Assembly: GCF_900172375.1 (NCBI RefSeq)
Contig: NZ_FWFS01000001.1
Span: 434,001-498,000 of the forward strand
Direction: 5' to 3'
DNA from: Aquimixticola soesokkakensis
Lineage (GTDB): Bacteria > Pseudomonadota > Alphaproteobacteria > Rhodobacterales > Rhodobacteraceae
DNA: 64,000 nucleotides
Below, in pieces: positions 37,059 to 46,476 of the stretch (the stretch's first letter is position 1; every line of letters starts with the position of its first letter). Made by a program: the position numbers and the translations under genes. The notes under the pieces were generated by a model that did not search any database, was not told the origin of the DNA, and worked only from the letters and a program-made list of their open reading frames with translations.

Positions 37059-39709
37059 CGAAGCCGCCAAAGCTGACCTTCAAACCGGGGGGCGCGAAAG
37101 CCCATGCAAAGGCGCGCGAGGCGGAGAACCGCGCCAGGGCGGCGGCCGAAGCCGAGGCCGAACGCGCAGCGCAGGAGGCCGCGCGCCAGCCCACTGCGAC
37201 TGGCGCAGCGGGGCGCAAAGGCGGGGTGTCGCTGTCGCTTGGTGTGTTGAAACCCGCCACACCCGCCCCTAAACCTGCCCCCAAATCCACTTCTGCGGCC
37301 AAAGCGCCGGTGACATTGACGCTGGGAACGCCAAGCCCGCTTGCGCCCGCAACCGCAACCCCAATCGACAAAACGCCGACGGCACAGGTAAAGCGCAAAC
37401 TGGCCACACCGGCACAGGCCGATCCGAAAATCATCACGCCGCAATTCGGCCAGTCCAGCGCCGTGGCGACGCCCGCACCCACCTCAGCGCCCAAGTCCGC
37501 ACCCAAGCCCTTTTCCGTCGCACCGCCCTCCGCCGTGGCTGGCCCCAAAGCGGGGCCGCCGGACCCGGCGTCCCCTCGACCCGTTCAAACGAGCGCGGTG
37601 TTCACCCGCAGATTGGTGCAGCGCGCTGAACTACTGGCCAGTTTCGCCGCGGTGCTGGGCGTCACGGCCATGGTGTCGGATCTGACCGAATGTCTTGCGC
37701 AGAGCGGCGATGACAGCACGCCGCCCGAGGCCTTGGCAGGCGCGCTCGAGTTCATCGGGCTGCAAACCGAGGTTTCGGTGGTCGAGGCGCTGACGGCCAG
37801 GATCTGGCCCGCGATTGCCCAGATGACCTCAGGCCAATTGGTGTTGGTCCTCGCACAGGACGGCGATGTGTTGACGATTTTCGACCGCACCTGCCCTGAC
37901 AATCGTGCCGAGGTGCCTTTGCATGAATTCGGGCCGTTTTTCTCCGGTATCGTGGTGCGCGCGGGAAAATCCTTGCATGCAATCGCGCGCGAACATGTGC
38001 CGACCACGCCGACCGACCATTGGTTTTGGGGGCAATTTCGCGCGTTTCGCAAGCCGATTGGCGAGATTGCGCTGGGCTCGCTTGTGGCCAATATGCTGGC
38101 CGTGGGCGTGGCGCTGTTTTCGCTTCAGGTCTATGACCGCGTGATTCCGCACCAGTCGCAAGCAACCTTGTGGGTGCTGGCCTTTGGCGCTTTTCTGGCC
38201 ATCGCGATGGAAGGCATCCTCAAACTTGCGCGCTCGCGGCTGATGGACAACGCCGGCCGTCAGATCGAGATGAAAGTGCAGGCAATGTTGCTGGATCGCA
38301 TCCTGGGCATGCGCTCTGACGGGCGGCCGGCATCGCCATCGGGCTTGTTTGCCTCCATGCGCGAATTTTCCTCGGTGCGCGAGTTTTTCACGGCCTCCAC
38401 CATCGGCACCATCACCGATGTGCCCTTCATTTTCCTGTTCCTCTTTCTGGTCGCCTCTATCGCGGGCAACCTGATGTGGGTGCTGGTTGCGGGAGGCATT
38501 TTGATGGTGCTGCCCGGCTATTTTTTCCAAAAACGCATGATGGCCCTGACGCAAGCCACGCAGGGGGCTTCGGCCAAGGCGTCGCGCATCCTGCACGAAG
38601 CAATCTACGAACTCGACACGGTGAAAACCACCCGTGGCGAGGACCGGATTCGCCGGATTTGGGACGAGTTGAACCTGTTGTCCTCGTCCAAATCCTCCGA
38701 GCAGCGCAAGCTGGCCGCGATCCTGACCTTCTGGTCGCAAGGCGTGCAGCAATTGACCTATATCGCGGCGGTTGTCATCGGGACCTACCTTGTGTTTGCA
38801 GGGGAATTTACCGTCGGCACGATTATCGCCACGGGCATTTTGACCTCGCGCACGCTCGCGCCGCTGTCGTCGCTGGCAGGAACAATGGCGCGCTGGTCCA
38901 ACGTGAAAACCGCGCTGCAAGGGCTGGATGCCATCGTGCAATCGCCCCAAGAGCAGGCGCAGGGCCGCAGCTACATTCGCAAGGAAGCATTGCAGGGCGC
39001 GTTCGAATTGCGCGGCGTCGAATTCCACTATGACGCCGATAGCGCCGCGACGGTCGAGGTCGCAGGAATTTCGATCAAGGCGGGGCAAAAAATCGCGGTC
39101 CTGGGATCGAACGGTTCGGGGAAATCCACGCTTCTCAAACTGCTGGCAGGGCTCTACGCCCCGCAAAAAGGGCGCATCCTGCTGGACGGGGTGGATATTG
39201 CGCAGATCGACCCGCGCGACCTGCGCCGACAGATCGGGTATCTGGGACAGGATGTGCGCCTGTTTGCCGGTAGCCTGCGCGAGAACCTCAACCTCACGGG
39301 GTTGGAGCGCGACGAACACCGGATGCTCGATGCGCTGGATTTTGCAGGGCTTGGCCCTTTTGTACGCAGCCACCCCAAGGGGCTGGACCTTGAAATCCGC
39401 GACGGGGGCGAGGGGCTGTCGATCGGGCAGCGCCAGTCGATCGGCTGGGCGCGCTTGTGGATGCAGGATCCGGTGATCTGCCTGCTCGACGAGCCGACAG
39501 CCGCGCTGGACCAGACGCTGGAAACCACTCTGGTCAGCCGGTTGGAGACCTGGCTTGCGCAGCGTTCGGCGGTGATTGCGACCCACCGCTTGCCGATCCT
39601 CAAACTGACGGAACGCACGGTGATCCTGCAAAACGGGCGCTTGATCGTGGATGGTCCGCGCGACGAAGTGGTGGCCCATCTGACCCGCCAATCAGGAGAC
39701 CGCGCGTGA
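37055..39709 (+). CDS. type I secretion ABC transporter (LapB-like)
   Basis: Protein of 884 residues if started at TTG 37055 (TTGA overlap with the tolC-like stop). Residues about 1-185 are an unusual Lys/Ala/Pro-rich low-complexity extension. About 190-330 resemble a C39-peptidase-like domain without the catalytic Cys, as in LapB-type exporters. The membrane part spans about 335-620, and the ATPase follows: LGSNGSGKSTLLKLLAG, LSIGQRQSIGW, PVICLLDEPTAALD. It energises export of the adhesin. A later start that drops part of the extension cannot be excluded. The stop overlaps the GTG start of the adaptor gene. Confidence 0.9.
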   Translation: MTKPPKLTFKPGGAKAHAKAREAENRARAAAEAEAERAAQEAARQPTATGAAGRKGGVSLSLGVLKPATPAPKPAPKSTSAAKAPVTLTLGTPSPLAPATATPIDKTPTAQVKRKLATPAQADPKIITPQFGQSSAVATPAPTSAPKSAPKPFSVAPPSAVAGPKAGPPDPASPRPVQTSAVFTRRLVQRAELLASFAAVLGVTAMVSDLTECLAQSGDDSTPPEALAGALEFIGLQTEVSVVEALTARIWPAIAQMTSGQLVLVLAQDGDVLTIFDRTCPDNRAEVPLHEFGPFFSGIVVRAGKSLHAIAREHVPTTPTDHWFWGQFRAFRKPIGEIALGSLVANMLAVGVALFSLQVYDRVIPHQSQATLWVLAFGAFLAIAMEGILKLARSRLMDNAGRQIEMKVQAMLLDRILGMRSDGRPASPSGLFASMREFSSVREFFTASTIGTITDVPFIFLFLFLVASIAGNLMWVLVAGGILMVLPGYFFQKRMMALTQATQGASAKASRILHEAIYELDTVKTTRGEDRIRRIWDELNLLSSSKSSEQRKLAAILTFWSQGVQQLTYIAAVVIGTYLVFAGEFTVGTIIATGILTSRTLAPLSSLAGTMARWSNVKTALQGLDAIVQSPQEQAQGRSYIRKEALQGAFELRGVEFHYDADSAATVEVAGISIKAGQKIAVLGSNGSGKSTLLKLLAGLYAPQKGRILLDGVDIAQIDPRDLRRQIGYLGQDVRLFAGSLRENLNLTGLERDEHRMLDALDFAGLGPFVRSHPKGLDLEIRDGGEGLSIGQRQSIGWARLWMQDPVICLLDEPTAALDQTLETTLVSRLETWLAQRSAVIATHRLPILKLTERTVILQNGRLIVDGPRDEVVAHLTRQSGDRA

Positions 39710-40875
39710 CGACCTTTGACCACATGCTCGAACGTGACATGCGTGGCCCGGGCTGGGTGATCCGGCTCTGCGCCGTTGCGCTCTTCGTGTTTATCGGCTG
39801 GTCCGCGATTGCGCGCGTCGATGAAATCGTGCGCGGCGAGGGCACGATGGTCTCGGCAGAACCGCCGCAAATCATCCAGAACCTCGAAGGCGGGATCGTC
39901 GAAGCGCTTTTGGTGCAGGCCGGTGATACGGTCGAGGAAGGGCAGGTCCTAGCCCGCCTGCGCGCAACCCAGTTCCAGACCCAAAGCGACGATCTGCAGG
40001 ATCAGATCGACGCGCTTGAGGTGCGCAAGCTGCGCCTTGAGGCGGAGTTGGCCGGAGAGAGCAGCTTTGAGGTGCCCGAGGCGCTGGCCGCCCGCTCGCC
40101 CGATATCCTTGCTTCCGAGCGCGCGTTGTTGACGGCGCGAATGGCCGATATTGCCTCGCGGGCCAGCGGGGCGCGGGCGGTGTTCGATCAGGCCGATACC
40201 GAGCGCAGCCTGATGAACGACATGTATGAAAAGCGGGTGATCTCGCTGCTGGAAGCGACGCGGGCGCGCAAGGCGGCATCGGATGCGCAGCTCAAGCTGG
40301 ATGAAATCATCACCAGCGCCGATCTGGACCGCGCGCAGGAATATTCCAAGACGCTGGCTGATCTGACCTCGCTCAAGCAGGGGCTGAAACTGGCCTCCGA
40401 CCAACTGGTGCGCACCACGATTGTCGCACCGATGAGCGGGGTTGTGAACAATCTCAACGTCACGACAATCGGCGGTGTGCTGCGTCCGGGCGAAGAGATT
40501 TTCCAGATCATTCCCGGCGGCGATAAAGTGTTCGTCGAGGCGCGCATCAAACCCGAAGACATCGCCAACGTGCAGATCGGGCAGGAGGCAACAATCAAGC
40601 TATCTGCTTATGATTACACGATTTACGGTTCGCTCAAGGGCGAGGTGACCTTCATTTCCGCCGATACGTTCGAAGATGATCGCAACCCCAATATCCCGCC
40701 ATTTTACAAGGTGCGCTCCACGGTGGATCTGGCGCATCTGACCGAGCGGCAGCGCGATATCGCGATCCGTCCGGGGATGCGGGCGACGGTGGAATTGCAC
40801 ACAGGGTCCAAGACGTTTCTCAGCTACCTGCTCAAACCGCTCTATAAATCGCGCGAGGCCTTTCGCGAGCCGTAA
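39706..40875 (+). CDS. HlyD-family type I secretion periplasmic adaptor
   Basis: Membrane-fusion protein of 389 residues: short cytoplasmic N-terminus, one TM segment (about 17-36), lipoyl half-motif IVRGEGTMVSAEPPQIIQNL with EGGIV, a long coiled coil (about 90-230), the second lipoyl half APMSGVVNNLNVTTIGGVLR, and a C-terminal beta-barrel (VFVEARIKPEDIANVQIGQE). It links the ABC protein with the TolC-like channel. GTG start at 39706, overlapping the ABC stop (GTGA). Confidence 0.92.
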   Translation: MTTFDHMLERDMRGPGWVIRLCAVALFVFIGWSAIARVDEIVRGEGTMVSAEPPQIIQNLEGGIVEALLVQAGDTVEEGQVLARLRATQFQTQSDDLQDQIDALEVRKLRLEAELAGESSFEVPEALAARSPDILASERALLTARMADIASRASGARAVFDQADTERSLMNDMYEKRVISLLEATRARKAASDAQLKLDEIITSADLDRAQEYSKTLADLTSLKQGLKLASDQLVRTTIVAPMSGVVNNLNVTTIGGVLRPGEEIFQIIPGGDKVFVEARIKPEDIANVQIGQEATIKLSAYDYTIYGSLKGEVTFISADTFEDDRNPNIPPFYKVRSTVDLAHLTERQRDIAIRPGMRATVELHTGSKTFLSYLLKPLYKSREAFREP

Positions 40876-40896
40876 GGCCCGCCTAAGGTGAAGGCG

Positions 40897-41502
40897 ATGG
40901 AACATGCCCCGATCAGAGATGCCGCGACATTGGTGCTGGTGCGCTTTGACGGCGACGGCCCGCGCGTGCTGATGGGCCAGCGCGGCGCATCGGCGGTGTT
41001 TTTGCCCCATGCGGTGGTCTTTCCGGGCGGGGCGGTTGAGGCGCAGGACGCGGGGGCGCCGTTGCGCGGCGGCGTGCCGATGCCCTGTCAGCGGCGCCTG
41101 ACCAAGGGTGCGTCCGAGGGGTTGGCCCATGCCCTGCAGGTGGCGGCCTTGCGCGAATTGCGCGAGGAAACGGGACTGGTTTTACCCGATGCCTCCAGCT
41201 TGCGGTTTATCTTTCGCGCCATTACACCGCCCGCGCGCACACGGCGCTTTGATGCGCGGTTTTTTGTCGGCGATGCGGCTGGAATTCTGGGGGACCCCGA
41301 TGATTTCAGCGCCGCCGACGGCGAGTTGTCAGACCTGCGCTGGTATCGCTTTTCTCAGGCGCATCGCCTTGGCCTGCATCACGCCACACAGGCGGGCTTG
41401 CGCGCGGCACAGGCGGCAATCGGTCCAGCCGGGCTGGTGGATAGCCCCGGGCAGGTCCTGTTTTTTGACGGGCTCGACCCTGCGCTCAAGCCGATCCGCT
41501 AG
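40897..41502 (+). CDS. NUDIX hydrolase
   Basis: Protein of 201 residues. The NUDIX box is partly degenerate: AALRELREETGL keeps the REUxEExGU core, but the upstream conserved Glu position is occupied by His. FLPHAVVFPGGAVE precedes it. The family hydrolyses nucleoside-diphosphate-linked compounds; the substrate here is unknown. ATG 40897 is chosen because AAGG sits about 8 bp upstream; a GTG at 40888 is the alternative. It lies 21 bp after the adaptor gene and converges (4-bp overlap) with the exonuclease-fusion gene. Confidence 0.85.
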   Translation: MEHAPIRDAATLVLVRFDGDGPRVLMGQRGASAVFLPHAVVFPGGAVEAQDAGAPLRGGVPMPCQRRLTKGASEGLAHALQVAALRELREETGLVLPDASSLRFIFRAITPPARTRRFDARFFVGDAAGILGDPDDFSAADGELSDLRWYRFSQAHRLGLHHATQAGLRAAQAAIGPAGLVDSPGQVLFFDGLDPALKPIR

Positions 41503-43649
41503 GCCTGCTCGGCGGTCTTTGCGGGGGCTGCATTCAGGTCCTTGAGCAAACGCCCGTGCTGGCGGCTGGCGGCAATCGCCTGACCGAATGTCTCGATCCC
41601 GCGCTCGTGCAACATGGCGATCATCTGCACAAAGGCCTGCGCGGTCAGCTGCGTGTCGCCCATCGCCGTATGGCGCAGCTGCGGGGCAACATCTATGCCC
41701 AGCCGCGCGCAAATCGCGTCGAGCGAATGATCGGCCTCCTGACCGAACAATACCGCGGACAAAAGGACGGTATCCAGCACAGGGTGATCAAAGCTGCGTT
41801 TGATCTGGGCGCTGTGGCGGGCCAAAAAGCCCAAATCGAACGGGGCATTATGGGCGACCAGCACGGCGTCGCGCGCAAAGCTGTGGAACTGGCGCGCCAC
41901 GGGGCCAATCGTGGGCTGATCGGCAACCATCGCTTGGGTGATCCCGTGAATGGCGCTGGCGCGCGCGGGGATATCGCGTTCTGGGTTGACCAGCCGCTCC
42001 AGCTGCTCGGCGGCGATGATGCGCCCGTTCACCACCCGAAGAGCGGCAATTTGAACGATCTCGTCCTCCTCGACCGACAGGCCCGTGGTTTCCGTATCAA
42101 AGACCACGCAGCTCAGGTGGGATAGCGGGCGTGCGGCCAGATCGGCGGTCGGATGCTGCCACAGAAGGTCGAAATCATAGGCGACGAGGCGGCGTTCGGG
42201 GATGGCATCCGTACGGCGGGCGGGGCGCAGCGGCAGTTTCAACACCGCGCGGCCCAGCCGCCCGAATTCGGGCCAGCAGTCGGTGCCGTGCAGGTCCAGA
42301 ATGCGCCGCCCCGTCAGATCGGGCAGGCCCGTTTCCAGCGGCTCGTCGAGCCATTTGTGCAGCCGGTCGACAGGCAGCGGTTCGCCCGTCCATCCAAGGG
42401 CAATCATGGCGCCGCCGGTGTCGCCGTCTTGTGACACCAGCAACGACAAGGCGCGACCCTGATGGGGGCCGGCGATGGCGCGCGCCAGATGTGCGATAAG
42501 CACCGGCAGTGCCGTCGGGTCCACCGAGAGCGGGAGGTTGTCCAGCGTATCGGTCGCGATCGCCAGATCCGCCTGCGCGAGATGGGCTTCGACCGCTTGG
42601 GTCAGCCCCTGAGCATCCAGAGTATCCATTGGCCACCAGTCACTTTGCATTTCTTGCGCGCGCGCATCAAGCGACGCAACGGCCTGTGTCACCCGCGCCA
42701 TGTCGTCGAGCAGCGCACGGGTAAGATAGGGGTTTTGCGCCAGCGTCGGATCGGTTTCGCGGGCGGCGATCACGGTGCGCAGCGACGCAACCGCGGGGCG
42801 CAGCGTGTCGAGCGTTTCGAAAATCAACGCCTCGCGCGCGGCAGTCTGCGTCAAGCGGCCGGTGATGTCGTCGAGCGTCAAAATATAGGGCGGCTCCGGC
42901 GTCTCGGTGCTGGGACGTTGTAACAGGCGCAGCCGCGCGCCGATCAATGCCTTGCCGTTCACAGTTGCCAGCGTGAGCGCCAGGACGGGATCGTCCGCAT
43001 CGGGGGGCGCCGTGCACAGGCGGGCATAGGCGGCGCGCACGGGGGCGGGGCGAATGAAGTCGAACAGGGAATGCCCCAGCCCCGTCATCGCGCCGGTTTC
43101 AAGCGCCTGCGCGGCGGCCCCGTTGTAAAAGGCAAGGCGATGCGTGCCGGAGGCCAGAATAATGCCCACCGGCAAATCGCCGGTCAGCGCTGCGAGGCGG
43201 TCTTTTTCCGCGATAAGCTGAGTGGTCTCGGCTGCGAGGGTCTGGGTCAGGGCGTGGCGGCTGTCGGCAAGATGGCGGGTGACGGCGCGCGCGGCGGGGG
43301 CCAGTGATCCAAGGTAGCGGGCGCTGTCGGGATCGATGTCGCGGGCCTGATCCGAGCGGGCGCGCACCAGCAGACTGCCCGCAAGACGCTGGATCGGCTT
43401 GGCGAGATGTTCATCGAACAACAGCCAGATCCAGGTGATCATCGCCAGCGCGCCAAAGGCGGCAATGATGCCCGCCAGAAGGAACCCGTCCTGGGGGCGG
43501 CCCGTCTGTGCGGTCTTGTTCAGGCCAAGCCACATGCCAAGTCCGATGAGGGCGACAACCGTTCCCGCAAGCAGGGCAAAAAAGCAAAACACCCGTGCGC
43601 GCAGGCCAAGGCGGGCGGTCAAGCTGCGGGTGAGACGCTCAATTGCCAC
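41499..43649 (-). CDS. membrane sensor (degenerate histidine kinase) fused to DEDDh 3'-5' exonuclease
   Basis: Protein of 716 residues. Two TM segments (about 18-42 and 55-78) are followed by a HAMP-like linker (79-131), a helical segment, and a PAS-like domain (about 152-265, with LPVGIILASG and LAFYNGAAAQAL). Residues about 268-475 have the layout of a histidine kinase, but the phosphoacceptor helix (FETLDTLRPAVASLRTVI) lacks His and the ATPase-like part lacks recognisable N and G boxes. Residues about 511-685 form an exonuclease of the DnaQ type: FDTETTGL (D518, E520), AHNAPFDLGFL (D605), HTAMGD (H660, D665). The GTG start at 43649 overlaps the response-regulator gene by 11 bp. DnaQ-like proteins recur beside DUF294 and acetate-permease genes in other proteobacteria. 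The substrate and input signal are unknown. Confidence 0.85.
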   Translation of the reverse strand: MAIERLTRSLTARLGLRARVFCFFALLAGTVVALIGLGMWLGLNKTAQTGRPQDGFLLAGIIAAFGALAMITWIWLLFDEHLAKPIQRLAGSLLVRARSDQARDIDPDSARYLGSLAPAARAVTRHLADSRHALTQTLAAETTQLIAEKDRLAALTGDLPVGIILASGTHRLAFYNGAAAQALETGAMTGLGHSLFDFIRPAPVRAAYARLCTAPPDADDPVLALTLATVNGKALIGARLRLLQRPSTETPEPPYILTLDDITGRLTQTAAREALIFETLDTLRPAVASLRTVIAARETDPTLAQNPYLTRALLDDMARVTQAVASLDARAQEMQSDWWPMDTLDAQGLTQAVEAHLAQADLAIATDTLDNLPLSVDPTALPVLIAHLARAIAGPHQGRALSLLVSQDGDTGGAMIALGWTGEPLPVDRLHKWLDEPLETGLPDLTGRRILDLHGTDCWPEFGRLGRAVLKLPLRPARRTDAIPERRLVAYDFDLLWQHPTADLAARPLSHLSCVVFDTETTGLSVEEDEIVQIAALRVVNGRIIAAEQLERLVNPERDIPARASAIHGITQAMVADQPTIGPVARQFHSFARDAVLVAHNAPFDLGFLARHSAQIKRSFDHPVLDTVLLSAVLFGQEADHSLDAICARLGIDVAPQLRHTAMGDTQLTAQAFVQMIAMLHERGIETFGQAIAASRQHGRLLKDLNAAPAKTAEQA

Positions 43650-44058
43650 GGACCGCCTCCTGATCCTGCAGGGTGGCTTGGGGCGCGTGCAGTGGCGCAA
43701 GCCGCGTCACCTCAGCGAGCAGGTCCTCGATTTCAAAGGGCTTCGTCAGCACCGCATCCGCGCCCAGGGCCAGGGCTTTGCGCCGCTCGACAGGCGTGGC
43801 GCGCGCGGTCATCAGCAACACGGGAATGCCACTGAAGTCTTCGTCCATGTGCAGTTGCTGGCAAATGTCATAGCCGGATGCTTCGGGGAGTGTCACGTCA
43901 AGCAGCACCAGAGCGGGGCGTCGCGCGCGGATATTGGGCAGGGCCTGTGCGCCGGTTTTGATGCGGTGAACTTCGTAACCCGCTCGTTTGAGCAGGATCT
44001 CCAGTGCCAGTGCAATGTTGTCCTCGTCCTCGACAAGCAGGATGTAGGATCTGTCCAT
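43639..44058 (-). CDS. receiver-only response regulator
   Basis: Protein of 139 residues consisting of one receiver domain with no output domain. The acidic pocket (VEDED), phospho-acceptor Asp in LLDVTLP (near residue 54), Thr in LLMTAR and Lys in TKPF are intact, so phosphorylation is plausible. The 3' end overlaps the start of the membrane exonuclease-fusion gene by 11 bp, suggesting a functional pair. A true histidine kinase partner is not present in the window. Confidence 0.9.
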   Translation of the reverse strand: MDRSYILLVEDEDNIALALEILLKRAGYEVHRIKTGAQALPNIRARRPALVLLDVTLPEASGYDICQQLHMDEDFSGIPVLLMTARATPVERRKALALGADAVLTKPFEIEDLLAEVTRLAPLHAPQATLQDQEAVRGN

Positions 44059-44091
44059 GCTGTGCCTCCCCGTCGTCCCTCTTTGATTGGT

Positions 44092-44613
44092 CTAACCGTG
44101 TTTACAGGCAGTTGTCAGTAGCGGATCGTCATTTTCAAGCGACACGCCATCGGCCTGCTGCGCTAAATCCACAGGTTGCGCGGGCAATCCGGCGGGAAAA
44201 TCATAGCGGGTTGCGCTTGTGCAGTCGAAGACCACGGGCACGGCAAAGGCCTCCTTCCAGCGTTCGACAAGGACGATATTGGCGGAGCGCTGATCGGCGT
44301 TTTGCGCGTCCGGCCAAGGCGCGATATCCGACAGCGCGATAAAACGCATGACGGTCGGCGCCGCAAAGGTCCAAGGGCGATACAGCCGTGCTTCGGGCAC
44401 GGCTTGGGCCTTGATCGTGCCCTCGGGCAGATGCGCTACCGTGTTGGGATACCACGCGTATTCATTGAAAATCGTGAAGGCCAGCATCGCGAGCCCTGCG
44501 CAGGCCGGCACGATCCAGCCGGGCAGGCCCTTGGCAATGGTTTTGCGCAAAGCGATGGCGATGCCGCCGGCACCCACGCCAAACACAATCGTCGCCAGAA
44601 GGTCGTAGAGCAT
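44092..44613 (-). CDS. hypothetical membrane protein in the acetate locus
   Basis: Protein of 173 residues starting MLYDLLATIVFGVGAGGIAI, with two TM segments (about 5-20 and 29-48) and a soluble C-terminal domain containing NEYAWYPNTVAHLPEG, PWTFAAPTVMRFIALSD and CTSATRYDFPAG. No family was recognised with confidence. It lies 10 bp after the DUF294 gene and 33 bp before the response regulator, so it is probably cotranscribed and may take part in the same signalling module. Confidence 0.78.
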   Translation of the reverse strand: MLYDLLATIVFGVGAGGIAIALRKTIAKGLPGWIVPACAGLAMLAFTIFNEYAWYPNTVAHLPEGTIKAQAVPEARLYRPWTFAAPTVMRFIALSDIAPWPDAQNADQRSANIVLVERWKEAFAVPVVFDCTSATRYDFPAGLPAQPVDLAQQADGVSLENDDPLLTTACKHG

Positions 44614-44623
44614 AAACAGCGTC

Positions 44624-46453
44624 CTATCGTTTTGCCGCGCTGGCACCCAGCGCGGATTGCATGGTGCGCACGATGACGAATGCATCGCGCAAATGGCTGC
44701 GTTCGAACGCCGCGAGAGAGGAGGGCGCAAGGAAATTGTCAGGCGTTTGGCCAGTTTGCACGAGGTTTGCCTGATGTTCCAGCCGCGCGGTGGCGATGGT
44801 GTCATAGGCGGCAAGCAGATCACGCCCGCCCGCCTCTGACAAGACGCCCGCCTCGATCCCCGCGTCGATGCGCGCGCGGGTGTTCACCGCGCTCAACCGC
44901 CCGCGCAAGGCGTAGATGCGGCCCAGATCGACAACGGGGACGACCCCGTTCATTTTCATGTCCAGCCTGTTGCGATGTTCGCCAGAGCGGATGGTCGCAA
45001 ATCCGCGCAACAGCGACAATGGCGGGACATGGGTCAGCGCGTTGCTGGTCATATGGGCCACAAAGATCGAATTGCGCGCGGCCTGTTCCAGCGGTCCCGA
45101 TTGCAGAGCCTCAAACAGCCGCGCATCCCCGGCGATGGGGCGCAGGTCGAACATGACCGAGGCCAAAAGCTGGGCTTCGCCGTCGGGTCTCGTGATCCAC
45201 TGGTCGAAATAGCCCTGCCAGACCGCAAGCGGTTGGCGCCAGCGCCGCGCGCTCGCCATCATGTCGCCGGGGCAATAGACATAGCCGCAGGCGTTCAGCC
45301 CGTCGCAGACGCTGCGCGCAAGCTGTTCGAAATAGGGCAGGTCGTCGTCGGTAACACTGTCGTGTAAAATCAGGCAGTTGTCCTGATCTGACACGCCGGT
45401 TTGTTCGCGCCGCCCCTGCGATCCACAGGCCGCCCAGCAAAAGGGCACGGGGGCAGGACCAAGCGTCTCTTGCGCCATGCGGATCAGGCGGCGGGTGACA
45501 AGATCGGCCACATCGGAAATCTTGCGGGTCACGACATCATGGGCAAGGTGGCTGCCCACCAGTTGCATCAGAAGATTCGGCAGGCGGGCGGTAATCTCGG
45601 CCAGAGCGGCAACGGATCGCGCCGCCGAGAGATCGGCATGCATCTGGGCCTGCGAGCTGGCTTGATGGCGCGTGAGGTCGGTTTGGGTGATCATCCCGAC
45701 AAAGCGGCCTTTTTCGGTGACAGGCAGGTGGGCGATGCCATGTTCGACCATTTCGTGCAGCACATCCGAACCAAGGGCAGAGGGCGGCAGGGTGACCGGA
45801 TCAGCGGTCATCACCTCGCTGACGGGGCGCGCGGTATCAAGGGCGCCAGCGACCACTTTATTGGTCATGTCGCGCACGGTAACGATGCCCATCAGCCGTT
45901 CGCCCCGCACCACGCCAACGCTCGATACCCGGTTGTCGCGCATCAGCCGCGCGCAGTCGCGGATCGACATTTCGGGCGGGCACGACACGGGGGCTTGTGC
46001 CATCAGGTCGGCCACATGAAGCGTCATCAAACCCGAGGTCTGGCCGCCGCGCGAGCCTGTGCGGTTGAAATATCGCGCCACCACGGGCGCGTCGCGCAGC
46101 AGGGATTTGAACGTCGTCGCGGGCAAAAGGAACAGCTGCAAATCGCTTGCGGCTTTGGCGGTGGTTGCGGCGGTGCCATCACGCAGCAATCCGCGTTCGC
46201 CAAAATGGTTGCGCGCTTGCAGGTGGGACACGATTGCCCCGTTCACATCGGTGATTTCAACGGTGCCATCGGCGATCAGGTAGAGCGCTTCAAGCGGCGC
46301 GCCTTGCGCGAAGATCACGGTGCCTGCGGGCAGGGTCTTGGCGTAAAATTTGGCCGCGAGTTGGGCCAGCGCGTCCGCGTCGAGCGCGTCGTAGGGGTGG
46401 ACCGTTTGCAGGAAAGCAAGTGTTTGCCGCGTCTGATCGGGTGTTGGGGACAT
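44624..46453 (-). CDS. cNMP-binding / CBS / DUF294 putative nucleotidyltransferase
   Basis: Protein of 609 residues with a cyclic-nucleotide-binding domain (about 20-130, GAPLEALYLIADGTVEI; FGERGLL), a CBS pair (about 145-265, VGVVRGERLMGIVTVRD; HLPVTEKGRFVGMITQTDL) and a GlnD-like nucleotidyltransferase core (CGSQGRREQTGVSDQDN, about 345-361), then the DUF294 C-terminal domain (about 465-595). This architecture is typically encoded next to acetate permeases and DnaQ-like proteins. It probably senses nucleotides and modifies or controls a partner, though no substrate is established. GGAGG lies 9 bp before the ATG. Confidence 0.9.
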   Translation of the reverse strand: MSPTPDQTRQTLAFLQTVHPYDALDADALAQLAAKFYAKTLPAGTVIFAQGAPLEALYLIADGTVEITDVNGAIVSHLQARNHFGERGLLRDGTAATTAKAASDLQLFLLPATTFKSLLRDAPVVARYFNRTGSRGGQTSGLMTLHVADLMAQAPVSCPPEMSIRDCARLMRDNRVSSVGVVRGERLMGIVTVRDMTNKVVAGALDTARPVSEVMTADPVTLPPSALGSDVLHEMVEHGIAHLPVTEKGRFVGMITQTDLTRHQASSQAQMHADLSAARSVAALAEITARLPNLLMQLVGSHLAHDVVTRKISDVADLVTRRLIRMAQETLGPAPVPFCWAACGSQGRREQTGVSDQDNCLILHDSVTDDDLPYFEQLARSVCDGLNACGYVYCPGDMMASARRWRQPLAVWQGYFDQWITRPDGEAQLLASVMFDLRPIAGDARLFEALQSGPLEQAARNSIFVAHMTSNALTHVPPLSLLRGFATIRSGEHRNRLDMKMNGVVPVVDLGRIYALRGRLSAVNTRARIDAGIEAGVLSEAGGRDLLAAYDTIATARLEHQANLVQTGQTPDNFLAPSSLAAFERSHLRDAFVIVRTMQSALGASAAKR

Positions 46454-46476
46454 AACACAGCACCTCCAAGGGGCGG

